Source of the DNA: Chitinophaga sp. GbtcB8
GTDB taxonomy: Bacteria; Bacteroidota; Bacteroidia; Chitinophagales; Chitinophagaceae
Assembly: GCF_019091455.1 (NCBI RefSeq)
Contig: NZ_JAGXJN010000030.1
Coordinates: forward strand, 1-64,000
Length of the DNA stretch: 64,000 nucleotides
Direction of reading: 5' to 3'
Shown in pieces: positions 25,527 through 34,379 of the stretch. A model generated the notes under the pieces. That model was not told the DNA's origin and did not search any database. It saw only the letters and a program-made list of their open reading frames with translations. How positions within the stretch are numbered: position 1 is the stretch's first letter; each line of letters begins with the position of its first letter. The position numbers were made by a program, and so were the translations under genes.

Positions 25527-26981
25527 CTAGAATTGAAAATAAATAAATGCGCTGCTGCTTTCCTGGCTCAGTATCAGCAGAATAAGCATGGCCGACCATA
25601 CGGTACCGGTTATCCACCAGGGCAGCTTATAAGCCGCATCAATCACTTTGGTATTGCGTAACACCCAGTGCAGGATGAGCATACCGGTAATTACCACCAC
25701 AATTTTTGCAATGGCCAGGCTGGTAAGCAGGGGCATGGCACCCTGCGCCATACCCACCATGGCGCCCAGTATTTTACCTGCACCGGCAAAAGTAGTGGCG
25801 CGGAAAAATACCCAGGTAATATTGATCAGGAAAAAAGTGAGCAATGCGTAAAAAATACCGGGAAATGTTTTGGGTGCAGGCGCCTGCGGGTTGGGTACCA
25901 GCGGCTGTGCAATCAGCTTGTTCTTCTTTCTGTCCTCAAAAAATTTCTCTATCCACAGATACAGCCCATGCAAACCGCCCCAGGCCACAAAGGTCCAGCT
26001 GGCGCCATGCCACAGCCCACCCAGCAACATGGTGATCATGAGGTTAATATAGGTGCGGAACTTTCCTTTGCGGTTACCGCCCAAAGGAATGTATAAATAA
26101 TCCCGTAACCAGGCCGACAGTGTAATGTGCCAGCGCCGCCAGAAATCAGAAAAACCAATGGCAGCATACGGTGTCTGGAAATTTTGCGGCAGGGTAAAGC
26201 CCAGGCTCAAAGCAGCTCCCATAGCGCAAATGGAGTAACCAGCAAAGTCAAAGAATATTTGCCCGGTAAAAGCCAGCACTCCCATCCAGGCATCCAGGCT
26301 GGTGAGCGCTTTGGTGGTATTAAACACTGCATCGGCCGACGTTGCCAGCATCCCATCTGCCAGCACCACTTTCATAAACAGGCCCAGTGATACCAGGAAC
26401 ATTCCATCCAGCAGCTGCTTACGTGTAGCCGTACGCGGTGTTTCAAACTGCGCGGCCAGCTGCGGCGGGCGTACAATAGGCCCGGCCACCAGGTGCGGAA
26501 AAAAGGTTACGAACAGGGAGAAGTCCAGCAAGGTAGGAATGGGCTTGCTCTCCTTTTTGTACATATCTATAGTATAACACAGCGTGGTAAATGTATAGAA
26601 CGAGATTCCTGCCGGCAGAATAATATTGGGTTTGGGCGGATGGTAGCTGAAGCCTACTGCATTTACCAGGTCCACAAAATTCTCCATTAAAAAGCCACCG
26701 TACTTAAAAAAGCATAACATGCCCAGGTTGCCGATGAGGCTTATTACCAGCAGCACGCGCCGCTTATGAATATTGTTTTGCGTATATAACGCCTTTCCCA
26801 CAAAGTAGTCCACTAATGTAGATAACCACAGCAGCAGGATGAAGGGAGGATTCCAGGCTGCGTAAAAAATATAGCTGGCAAGCAGCAGGTTAACTTTTTT
26901 TGTTTTCCAGCTAAAAGGCAGGTTGTGGAGCACAAGCACAATGACAAAAAAAACGATGAACGTGTATGAATTGAAAACCAT
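25527..26981 (-). CDS. MBOAT-family membrane O-acyltransferase (AlgI/DltB-like)
   Basis: The 484-residue protein has about eleven predicted membrane helices. The conserved MBOAT core is FADFWRRWHITLSAWLRDYLYIPLGGNRKG-like (here beginning GFSDFWRRWHIT, about 260) and LLGGLWHGASWTFVAWG (about 305), whose His is the presumed catalytic residue. The family moves acyl groups, usually acetyl, across the membrane onto polysaccharides, alginate or teichoic acid. It lies 27 bp downstream of an SGNH-like gene, the usual partner that completes transfer in the periplasm. The glycan modified is unknown; no biosynthesis genes are in the window. Confidence 0.93.
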   Translation of the reverse strand: MVFNSYTFIVFFVIVLVLHNLPFSWKTKKVNLLLASYIFYAAWNPPFILLLWLSTLVDYFVGKALYTQNNIHKRRVLLVISLIGNLGMLCFFKYGGFLMENFVDLVNAVGFSYHPPKPNIILPAGISFYTFTTLCYTIDMYKKESKPIPTLLDFSLFVTFFPHLVAGPIVRPPQLAAQFETPRTATRKQLLDGMFLVSLGLFMKVVLADGMLATSADAVFNTTKALTSLDAWMGVLAFTGQIFFDFAGYSICAMGAALSLGFTLPQNFQTPYAAIGFSDFWRRWHITLSAWLRDYLYIPLGGNRKGKFRTYINLMITMLLGGLWHGASWTFVAWGGLHGLYLWIEKFFEDRKKNKLIAQPLVPNPQAPAPKTFPGIFYALLTFFLINITWVFFRATTFAGAGKILGAMVGMAQGAMPLLTSLAIAKIVVVITGMLILHWVLRNTKVIDAAYKLPWWITGTVWSAMLILLILSQESSSAFIYFQF

Positions 26982-27008
26982 GACAGGTGATTTGTTGCAG
27001 TGATGAGA

Positions 27009-28040
27009 TTAATGTTTTACAAATGATGCCGGCAGCAGCGTAATCAACGCTTTTGTAAAGGCCCGTGCATCCTGGGGTTTAAGGTGCGACCACTCCGGGC
27101 ATATAAAGTGGCGGGTGCTTTCATAATCCATGAAGTGAATACCCTGGCATTGGGTGCTGGCCAGTAAGGCATTCCATAATTTTTCCCGGGGAAAAGCTTT
27201 TTGCTCTATGTCCCAGAACATACCGGAGGAAGGCGTGCGTACAAATACTACCTGGCCGCCGCGTGCTCTTATTTTGTTCACTGCAATGGTTACAGATTGC
27301 AGTACTTCCGGTACCATGTTGGGCGGCGGGGGCGGCGCATGTGCAGCCATGTTCAGGAAACCGGCCCATATATTTTGTACCGCGTGCTGCTGTGCTGTAT
27401 CGCGTACAAAACGGTCGTCCATATAGGTTTGACGGTCGGACTGCACCTTATAAAAGTCAGGCGGGAATGGTATATTATCCATTGATACTACGCCCGGGCG
27501 CGGGGGGATAGGCAGCCTGTTGAGCTGCGCATTCAGCGAAAGAAAACGTTTGTCCAGGAACACCAGCTGTGATTCCAGCACATGGTTCAGGTAATAACCT
27601 GCTTTTTGTGCAGGCGTTTCTAATTTGTAATAGCTCACATCCCCGGCTGGTTCCTTATTGTACTCCGGCATGCTGGAAAAGAACAGGGGTTCTGTTACAT
27701 CTACTACCAGCCTGCCGTGAAAGGCCGGATCATCTGCCAGGTCCAGCAGCACCGGCACCGGCGAGTTACCTTCAATAGAAAGCTGCACAGCATCCCTGTC
27801 GGTCAGTTTTTTCCAGGTGGGAATATCCAGGTCATACTTGATCCTGGAAGAGCCAATAAATACGGTAGCTGCCTGCGGCGACTGGTACACCTGCGCCCTT
27901 TGCGCAGACCATTGCGGGGCTGCATCATCATAAGAAAGGGTGAACCCGCTTGCGCGCAAATAGATCTCCCAGCTGCTGATGACAATTACTACCAGGATGA
28001 CCATGAACAGTGCTGGCCGTGCTAAATTCTTAGTTGTCAT
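27009..28040 (-). CDS. SGNH-like periplasmic partner of the MBOAT acyltransferase
   Basis: The protein has 343 residues from the ATG at 28038-28040 (MTTKNLARPALF); a TTG two codons upstream is less likely. One N-terminal membrane helix (about 10-30) anchors a periplasmic domain. FIGSSRIKYDLD (about 60) matches the Ser block of DltD/AlgJ-type SGNH folds, and CPEWSHLKPQDARAF near the C-terminus supplies the His block. By analogy with AlgI-AlgJ or DltB-DltD it would accept an acyl group from the MBOAT protein and place it on an extracytoplasmic polymer. It is first in a two-gene operon. Confidence 0.78.
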   Translation of the reverse strand: MTTKNLARPALFMVILVVIVISSWEIYLRASGFTLSYDDAAPQWSAQRAQVYQSPQAATVFIGSSRIKYDLDIPTWKKLTDRDAVQLSIEGNSPVPVLLDLADDPAFHGRLVVDVTEPLFFSSMPEYNKEPAGDVSYYKLETPAQKAGYYLNHVLESQLVFLDKRFLSLNAQLNRLPIPPRPGVVSMDNIPFPPDFYKVQSDRQTYMDDRFVRDTAQQHAVQNIWAGFLNMAAHAPPPPPNMVPEVLQSVTIAVNKIRARGGQVVFVRTPSSGMFWDIEQKAFPREKLWNALLASTQCQGIHFMDYESTRHFICPEWSHLKPQDARAFTKALITLLPASFVKH

Positions 28041-28350
28041 TTTCAAGCGTTAACTTTTAAAACATTTTGAAATGATGAATTTTATATCGCACTGTACACG
28101 TAAGTAAAATAGAATTGGTTGCCTTTTCTTTTGGAGCTTAACAGTAATTACGTAGAAATACGGGGTTACATCCGGGGCATACAATTAATCTATAATCCTC
28201 TACAGTAAAGCATTCCATTCCTTTTATTCATATAGATACCAGAGGCCAATGCTTTCTTGTGCGATCAAATATTGCGCTGCAAATGTACACGTAGTAATAC
28301 GCGCAAAACCCCGTAGTAACCCGTATATTTGCAGATCAGCATTAACATAT
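28041..28350. other. Divergent intergenic region with repeated TGTACACGTA
   Basis: The 310 bases hold the promoters of the MBOAT/SGNH operon and of the AraC gene. TGTACACGTA occurs at 28093-28102 and again at 28284-28293, each followed by GTAA (one base offset). A perfect -7 element for AraC lies at 28324-28331. No gene was seen. Confidence 0.55.
28324..28331 (+). promoter_or_regulatory. Predicted -7 element of the AraC-family gene
   Basis: TATATTTG matches TAnnTTTG and lies 19 bp before the ATG at 28351. The upstream TGTACACGTA copy at 28284 is suitably placed for an activator or autorepressor. Confidence 0.55.
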
Positions 28351-29121
28351 ATGCGCCTCCATACTTACATACCAGGCATCCGTTTACAACCGTTCATTAA
28401 GAACTTCCTGATCATTGAAAGCGATCACGGAGTGGTAAATAAGATCTTGCCGGATACCGCGGTGGTAATGGCCTTCCGTTTCAGGGGCCAGGTACAGCAT
28501 AGTATGAACAGCGGCAGCAGGGGCATTGCCCCGGCCACCTGTATCTCCGGCATGCGAAAAACCGCCCGGTTGATCAGCTATACTCCTAATACCGCCACAC
28601 TGATCGTAACCTTCAGATCAGCCGGCGCAGCTGCTTTTTTTAAAACGCCTTTACACGAATTTTTTGAGCAAAGCATCCCGCTGGATGTCCTGGTAAGCCG
28701 GCAACAGCTGGATAACATCACTGAGCAATTAGCCGCTGCTGCCAGCCATGCGCAACGGATCCGCATTATAGAAAGCTGGTTATTATCAGCCGTACAAACA
28801 TATGAGCCGGATCCCCGCATACAGGCCGCCGTGCAGCAGCTTACCCTGCAGAACATTAAGATCAGGGAGCTCTCCTACCAGCTAAACATTAGCCAGGATG
28901 CGCTGGAAAAACGTTTCCGCCAGCAGGTTGGCGCTACACCCAAACAATTTGCCAACATTGTGCGGTTAAGGAAACTCATTACCCAATACACTCCCAACCA
29001 AACATTAACAGCCCTTGCTTATGATGCCGGTTATTTTGACCAGGCACATTTTATCAAAGACTTCAAAGCCTTTACCGGTCAATCCCCGCAGGACTTTTTT
29101 AAATCACCTGCTTTCTGCTAG
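28351..29121 (+). CDS. AraC-family transcriptional regulator
   Basis: The 256-residue regulator starts at the ATG at 28351 (MRLHTYIPGIRLQPF); the longer open frame upstream crosses its own promoter. The N-terminal part matches the DUF6597-like sensor fold (IRLQPFIKNFLIIES), and the C-terminal AraC DNA-binding domain has two helix-turn-helix motifs: IKIRELSYQLNISQDALEKRFRQ (about 170-192) and LTALAYDAGYFDQAHFIKDFKAFTG (about 225-249). It is followed after 66 bp by a YCII-family gene on the same strand, which may be its target. Confidence 0.93.
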   Translation: MRLHTYIPGIRLQPFIKNFLIIESDHGVVNKILPDTAVVMAFRFRGQVQHSMNSGSRGIAPATCISGMRKTARLISYTPNTATLIVTFRSAGAAAFFKTPLHEFFEQSIPLDVLVSRQQLDNITEQLAAAASHAQRIRIIESWLLSAVQTYEPDPRIQAAVQQLTLQNIKIRELSYQLNISQDALEKRFRQQVGATPKQFANIVRLRKLITQYTPNQTLTALAYDAGYFDQAHFIKDFKAFTGQSPQDFFKSPAFC

Positions 29122-29160
29122 ATCAATGATTTTTTACAATGCACCGGTTCAGCGGCGGGA

Positions 29161-29168
29161 TAATTTTG
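29161..29168 (+). promoter_or_regulatory. Predicted -7 element of the YCII-family gene
   Basis: TAATTTTG matches TAnnTTTG and lies 19 bp before the ATG at 29188, in the 66 bp gap after the AraC gene. Confidence 0.5.
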
Positions 29169-29187
29169 CCTTGTAAAAAATAGCAAG

Positions 29188-29538
29188 ATGAAAGAATATG
29201 TTTTGATCTTACACATGCGCACTACCCTGCAAACAGATGAAGAATTAAATAACCTGCGTAAAAAATGGGGCGCTGTTATTCCCACATGGAGGCAACAGGG
29301 CATTTATGTGAGCAGCAATATCCTGTTCCGGAAAGGCGCTGTATTATCCGGTATAGAACGTACTATTGAAACCGGCGCAATAGAGCGGGATGGTTTAATG
29401 GTAGGCGGTACTGTTAATATTATGGCAGCCAGCCTGGAAGCGGCCGTGGAGCTGGCCAAAGCGTGCCCGCCGCTTGACCTGGGCGGCAGAGTGGAAGTGC
29501 GGGAAATGCAGCCGCGGCCTGGCACAAACAATAACTAG
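29188..29538 (+). CDS. YCII/DGPF-related small protein
   Basis: The 116-residue protein has a ferredoxin-like alpha/beta fold typical of the YCII family: a first strand (KEYVLILHMR), a helix (LNNLRKKWGAVIPTWRQQG), a central IERDGLMVGGTVNIMAASLEAAVELAKACPPL and a closing VEVREMQP strand. The middle segment corresponds to the part of DGPF proteins where residues are directed into the dimer cleft. Some relatives sit beside ECF sigma factors; here the partner is an AraC regulator. Function is unknown; a role in stress or detoxification is a guess. Confidence 0.85.
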   Translation: MKEYVLILHMRTTLQTDEELNNLRKKWGAVIPTWRQQGIYVSSNILFRKGAVLSGIERTIETGAIERDGLMVGGTVNIMAASLEAAVELAKACPPLDLGGRVEVREMQPRPGTNNN

Positions 29539-29708
29539 CCGGCCCATGTTCTGAGTGTGCCGAAAAGTGTTGCAGGCATAAAAATAGAGAATGGCAGATC
29601 AACCGTAATGTCTTACTTTGAAATTTGATGAGTGGGGGAATAAGCTGTTATTTATACATTATTATTGCAAAATAAATCCCGATTTTCCCAACTTTCAAAA
29701 AACTTCAA

Positions 29709-29963
29709 ATGAAATTTTCAGCCATCTTATGCCTTCTCATAATATTCGCTTGTGGATGTAATCACAACAACCTGCAGACGAAACTTTTAAGTGAACAAAA
29801 ATTACTTAAGGATAGCGCCAATAATATAAATGAAAGAATGGCTGGCTGTACGTACAATGGCCAGAACGACAGCGCAAAGGCAGAAAAGTTGCAGCTTGGA
29901 GCCGTTCATGGCCGGTTGATTGCTATACAATCGTCAATTGACAGTCTTGCGAAGGTGAGATAA
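29709..29963 (+). CDS. Small lipoprotein of unknown function
   Basis: The 84-residue protein has a lipoprotein signal (MKFSAILCLLIIFACGC, Cys17 as the likely acylated residue). The rest is a single predicted helical region with heptad-like Leu spacing (LLSEQKLLKDSANNIN and LQLGAVHGRLIAIQSSIDSL), suggesting a short coiled coil. No family is recognised. It stands alone in a 540 bp stretch before the molybdenum hydroxylase gene. Confidence 0.7.
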   Translation: MKFSAILCLLIIFACGCNHNNLQTKLLSEQKLLKDSANNINERMAGCTYNGQNDSAKAEKLQLGAVHGRLIAIQSSIDSLAKVR

Positions 29964-30079
29964 TAGTATAAAATTTCAACCGGGACGCTACCGGCCAATC
30001 CTGCGGTTGCTATTGCTGATTTATTTTTTTATTTTTAGCAACAAGCTCCCGCCGTAGATACGGTTTAAACTGATACAGG

Positions 30080-32269
30080 ATGGACCACTCCAGGAGAGAT
30101 TTTTTAAAAACAGCCGGCTGCCTGACCATTGGATTTTCTTTTACCCAATTACCCTTTGCAGGCGCAGCCCTACCCTTGCGGGAGTTCCCCTTACAGGAAC
30201 TACCCGGCAATCTTAAAGAATACTCGAACATAGATGCCTGGCTGGAAGTGCTGGCAAATGGCAGCGTGCGCGTATTTACCGGCAAGCTGGAACTGGGCCA
30301 GGGCATACGCACCGCAGTAGCGCAGGTAGCAGCAGAGGAGCTGGACCTGCCCATGGAAAAAGTAACTGTAGCCCTGGCAGAAACAGAAGTTACCCCCAAT
30401 GAAAATTATACAGCAGGCAGCACCTCTATTGAAACCAGCGCCATGTCCGTACGGTATGCTGCGGCAGCTGCACGGGAACGTTTGCTGGAGCTGGCAGGCG
30501 CACAATTAAACTTACCGCCGGAGCAGCTGCGCCTTGATAACGGTAAAGCCTCTACGAAAAATGGCGACCGCTCCGCCACCTTTGCGCAAATACTGAACGG
30601 CAATAAGCTGAGCGGTGAAATAAAACCTACCGTTAAGCTAAAACCTAAAAAAGATTATACCACTTCCGGCACACCTGTGCACCGGGATGATGTGCCGCAA
30701 ATAGTTAAAGGCGCACCTGTGTATGTGCAGGACCTGCATTTTCCCGGTATGGTACATGCGCGCATCGTGCGGCCCCCGGCCTATGATGCGCAGCTGCAGC
30801 AGTATAATGAGCAGGCAGTAAAAGCAAAAGTACCCGGCCTGCTGAAAGTAGTAGCCAACGGCAGCTTCCTGGGCGTAATAGCTACCCGCGAGTATGATAC
30901 CGTACAGGCGCAACAGTTATTATCCCAGCACGCTGAATGGAGCAAAGGCACTCCTTTAGCCGGCAGCCATAATTTAGCGGAACACCTGGCTTCCCTGCCA
31001 GTAAGATCACAAACCGTGCGGGAGAAAGGGCAGGCAATAAACACCCCTACCCTGCAGGCCCGTTATTTTAAACCGTATATTATGCACGGCGCTACCGGGC
31101 CATCCTGCGCGGTGGCCTTGTATAATGAGCAGCAACAGCTGCAGGTATGGACACACAGCCAGGGCGTATATCCCTTGCGGGAAGCCCTGCAGCAGCTGTT
31201 ACAGCTACCGGCAGAGCGTATTCATGTAAAAGGTGTTCCAGGCTCCGGCTGTTACGGGCATAACGGGGCCGATGATGTAGCGGCAGAAGCAGCGCTGCTG
31301 GCCATGGCATTACCGGGCAGGCCTATACGCCTGCAGTGGAGCCGGCAGGATGAACATGGCTGGGAGCCTTATGGCAGCGCCATGCTCATGGACCTGGCAG
31401 CTACGCTGGACGATAAAGGAAAAATCACACACTGGCAATATGGGCTGCGCTCAGACACCCACGGCGCCCGCCCCGGCGGCCAGGCAGCCAATTTATTGCC
31501 GGGCCGTTACATAACCAAACCTTTTAAACAGGAAGGCGGCGGTTATGCCGGTGGCGCTTTCCGTAATTCAGAACCGTATTATAACATTCCCAACCAGCAC
31601 ATTATAGCGCATGCCTTCCAGGGGCCGCTGCGCACCTCTTCCCTGCGCAGCCTGGGCGCTTTTGCCAATGTTTTTGCTATTGAATGTTTTATAGATGAGC
31701 TGGCGGAAAAAGCGCAGCAGGATGCCTTTGCCTTCCGGCTGGCACACCTGGACGATGAAAGGGCCATTGCAGTACTGCAAAAATTAAAGACCATGCTGCC
31801 ACCTGCGCCTGCTGCCAGTGGAACAGCAGTGGGAATTGCATTTGCGCGGTATAAAAATTCCGGCGCCTACTGCGCAGTAGCTGCACAGGTGCACATTAAA
31901 ACAGACTATAGCATACAGGTGCAAAAGATGTGGGCGGTAGTAGATGCCGGTGAGATCATTAACCCGGATGGCGTAAAGAACCAGACAGAAGGCGGCATGG
32001 TGCAGGCCTGCAGCTGGACCATACGCGAGCAGGTAACCTTTGATGAACAGCATGTAACCAGCAGGGACTGGATCTCTTATCCCATTCTCAGTTTTAAACA
32101 ATCACCTGCAGTAGAAGTAGCGCTGATACCACACCCGGATGCGGAACCGCTGGGCGCAGGCGAAGCAGTACAGGGCCCTTCCGGCGCAGCTATTGCCAAT
32201 GCCGTGTACCGTGCCAGCGGCAAGCGCATACGGCACCTGCCTATATTACCCGAGAAGCTGAAGGGTTAA
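30080..32269 (+). CDS. Molybdopterin-binding subunit of a xanthine-dehydrogenase-family enzyme, Tat-exported
   Basis: The 729-residue protein has a twin-arginine signal (HSRRDFLKTAGCLTIGF) and two Ald_Xan_dh_C2-like halves, as in the isoquinoline 1-oxidoreductase beta-subunit group. Motifs include KLELGQGIRTAVAQVAAEEL (about 68-87), GVPGSGCYGHNGADDVAAEAALLA (about 385), FRNSEPYYNIPNQ, LRTSSLRSLGAFANVFAIE and LGAGEAVQGPSGAAIANA, where the Glu is the expected catalytic base. It should hydroxylate a heterocycle or aldehyde in the periplasm. The [2Fe-2S] subunit and cytochrome partner usually encoded next to it are absent, so electrons must leave through a distant partner. Confidence 0.9.
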   Translation: MDHSRRDFLKTAGCLTIGFSFTQLPFAGAALPLREFPLQELPGNLKEYSNIDAWLEVLANGSVRVFTGKLELGQGIRTAVAQVAAEELDLPMEKVTVALAETEVTPNENYTAGSTSIETSAMSVRYAAAAARERLLELAGAQLNLPPEQLRLDNGKASTKNGDRSATFAQILNGNKLSGEIKPTVKLKPKKDYTTSGTPVHRDDVPQIVKGAPVYVQDLHFPGMVHARIVRPPAYDAQLQQYNEQAVKAKVPGLLKVVANGSFLGVIATREYDTVQAQQLLSQHAEWSKGTPLAGSHNLAEHLASLPVRSQTVREKGQAINTPTLQARYFKPYIMHGATGPSCAVALYNEQQQLQVWTHSQGVYPLREALQQLLQLPAERIHVKGVPGSGCYGHNGADDVAAEAALLAMALPGRPIRLQWSRQDEHGWEPYGSAMLMDLAATLDDKGKITHWQYGLRSDTHGARPGGQAANLLPGRYITKPFKQEGGGYAGGAFRNSEPYYNIPNQHIIAHAFQGPLRTSSLRSLGAFANVFAIECFIDELAEKAQQDAFAFRLAHLDDERAIAVLQKLKTMLPPAPAASGTAVGIAFARYKNSGAYCAVAAQVHIKTDYSIQVQKMWAVVDAGEIINPDGVKNQTEGGMVQACSWTIREQVTFDEQHVTSRDWISYPILSFKQSPAVEVALIPHPDAEPLGAGEAVQGPSGAAIANAVYRASGKRIRHLPILPEKLKG

Positions 32270-32278
32270 CGCCAACGG

Positions 32279-33262
32279 TTATACGGCCACTGCTTCCTTG
32301 TTGTATTTATTGCGGTATTCCATGGGTGAAAGACCGGTGACCTTACGGAAAATGGTGCGGAAAGCCTTTACATCTGCATATCCTACATCATACATTACTT
32401 CGTTAATATTCTTACGGCTGGTTTCAAAGCTTTTCTTTGCAGCCTCGATCTTTACCCGTTGTATATATTCTGAAACCGTATTGCTGGTGGCTTTCTTAAA
32501 GCGGCGCTCCAGGCTGCGGCGGCCCATAGCAAAGGCGCTGGCCAGCTGATCTACCGTGATCCTGTCCTGGAAGTTCTTTTCTATAAACTCCTGCGCATTT
32601 TTCACCGCTTCATCTTCATGGGTCTTTTGTCCCTGGAAAATAATAAAGGGCGATTGGCTGTGCCGGTCTATATCTATCATAAATGCTTTGGAGATAAAGA
32701 TGGCGGTATCACGGTCGGTATATTTTTCGATCATGTACAGCAGCAGGTTCAGGTAAGAGTAAGCGCCGCCACTGGTATAAATACCATCTTCCTCTGTAAT
32801 GATCTTGTTATCCACCAGGTCCACATCCGGGAACATCTGGCGGAACTCGTTGGCAAAACGCCAGTGTGTGGCGCAGCGTTTTCCGCTCATTAATCCAGTA
32901 CTGGCCAGGAAAAAAGAGCCGATACAGAATGCGGCAATTTCGGCCCCACCTCGGTATTGCTCAATGATCCAGGGAATTAATTCCCTGTTATGCTCCATGC
33001 CTATTTTCTGATCGCCGTGCAGGGCGGGTATAATGATCAGGTCTGTTTTAGCAATGTCTGTTATCAATACATCCGGGTTAACGGTGTAGGTGCCGTTGCG
33101 CTGAGAGGTATCTTTTTCCAGGCCTACCAATTGTATATTAAATACAGGATCCTCTCCCCTGTATTCCTGGAAGTTGTTCACTTCCGACAGCACCTGGTGG
33201 GTACCTTCAATGTTACTTAAGCTGGTATGTCCGCGTGGAACAAGGATGGATACGTGTTTCAT
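32279..33262 (-). CDS. GlxA-family transcriptional regulator (DJ-1/PfpI plus AraC HTH)
   Basis: The 327-residue protein has an N-terminal DJ-1/PfpI domain (VSILVPRGHTSLSNIEGTHQ to about residue 190; Cys in AAFCIGSFFLASTGLM) and a C-terminal AraC-type DNA-binding domain with ITVDQLASAFAMGRRSLERRFKK and INEVMYDVGYADVKAFRTIF. It is probably a ligand-responsive activator. It lies 27 bp downstream of a paralogue of the same length and is convergent with the molybdenum hydroxylase gene, 9 bp away. The two C-terminal domains are nearly identical over the second HTH, so they may read similar sites. Confidence 0.94.
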   Translation of the reverse strand: MKHVSILVPRGHTSLSNIEGTHQVLSEVNNFQEYRGEDPVFNIQLVGLEKDTSQRNGTYTVNPDVLITDIAKTDLIIIPALHGDQKIGMEHNRELIPWIIEQYRGGAEIAAFCIGSFFLASTGLMSGKRCATHWRFANEFRQMFPDVDLVDNKIITEEDGIYTSGGAYSYLNLLLYMIEKYTDRDTAIFISKAFMIDIDRHSQSPFIIFQGQKTHEDEAVKNAQEFIEKNFQDRITVDQLASAFAMGRRSLERRFKKATSNTVSEYIQRVKIEAAKKSFETSRKNINEVMYDVGYADVKAFRTIFRKVTGLSPMEYRNKYNKEAVAV

Positions 33263-33289
33263 AACTAACAGTAAAAAAGTTGTAACGGT

Positions 33290-34273
33290 TTAGGCTTCTA
33301 ATACAATGGCTTCTCTGTTATATTTATTCCGGTACTCAATAGGCGTTAGTCCTGTAATTTTCCGGAAAATGGTCCTGAATGCTTTTACATCGGCATAACC
33401 TACGTCGTACATTACTTCATTGATGTTCTTGCGGCTGGTCTCAAAGCTTTTTTTGGCAGCTTCTACCTTTACCCGCTGCATATATTCTACTACAGTATTG
33501 GATGTGGCCTTTTTGAACCGGCGTTCAAAGTTCCTTCGTCCAAGATATAACATACCCGCTAATTCATCGACAGTAATTTTATCTTGAAAATTTTGTTCTA
33601 TAAACTCCTGCGCTTTTTTGATCAGCTCATCTTCATGTTCCTTCTGCCCTTTAAAAATTATAAAAGGCGACTGGCTTTGCCGTTCTATATCTATCTGGAA
33701 TGCTTTGGAGCAAAATACCGCTACATCGCGCCCGGCATATTTGCCGATAAGATGTAGGATCAGGTTCAGGTAAGAAAAGGCGCCACCGCTGGTGTACAGG
33801 CCATTTTCGTCGGTAATGATCTTATCTTCCACCAGGTTCACTCCCGGGAACATTTGCCGGAAAGCATTGGCCGCCATCCAGTGCGTAGCGCAGCTCTTGC
33901 CCTGCAGCAAGCCGGTGGCGGCTAACAGAAATGCCCCTACACAAAGGCTGGCCACTTCGGCTCCTCTTTTATATTGCTGTACTATCCAGGGTATAAATGC
34001 TTTATTATTTTCCAGGTTCTTTTGCATATCGCCATCCAGCGCAGGAATGATCACCAGGTCTGTGCTGCCAACCTCTGATATAGGAGTTGCGCTTACCTGG
34101 TAAATGCCATTATATACCGGGGGTATGGTACCCTGCGATACCAGCTGCACTTTAAACCGGGGTGCGTTTCCCATGCTTTCTAAAAACGCATTTACTTCTG
34201 TAAATACCTGGCGCGGACCTTCAATGCTTCCTAATATAGCCCCTTCGGGAACAAGAATGGATATGTGTTTCAT
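33290..34273 (-). CDS. GlxA-family transcriptional regulator, tandem paralogue
   Basis: The 327-residue protein has the same layout as the gene 27 bp downstream: DJ-1/PfpI domain (HISILVPEGAILGSIEGPRQ; Cys in ASLCVGAFLLAATGLL) and AraC HTH (ITVDELAGMLYLGRRNFERRFKKATSN). The stretch from KKSFETSR through DVGYADVKAFRTIFRK is almost unchanged between the two, while the sensor halves differ much more. A tandem duplication with divergence in ligand binding is likely. It heads the pair, presumably as one operon. Confidence 0.94.
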   Translation of the reverse strand: MKHISILVPEGAILGSIEGPRQVFTEVNAFLESMGNAPRFKVQLVSQGTIPPVYNGIYQVSATPISEVGSTDLVIIPALDGDMQKNLENNKAFIPWIVQQYKRGAEVASLCVGAFLLAATGLLQGKSCATHWMAANAFRQMFPGVNLVEDKIITDENGLYTSGGAFSYLNLILHLIGKYAGRDVAVFCSKAFQIDIERQSQSPFIIFKGQKEHEDELIKKAQEFIEQNFQDKITVDELAGMLYLGRRNFERRFKKATSNTVVEYMQRVKVEAAKKSFETSRKNINEVMYDVGYADVKAFRTIFRKITGLTPIEYRNKYNREAIVLEA

Positions 34274-34379
34274 GTTATAAAATTAGACAGGCGCGCTGTC
34301 ACAATCCGCCCGCATACGTGGCGTTTTTAGCCCCTGTTGGGATGGGCACTTGTCCTAAACAGGTATATCAGCGGGGTAG

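Noticed and set aside
32279..34273. The tandem GlxA genes as a transposition product
   Set aside because: No terminal repeats, target duplications or transposase are nearby; simple tandem duplication is sufficient.
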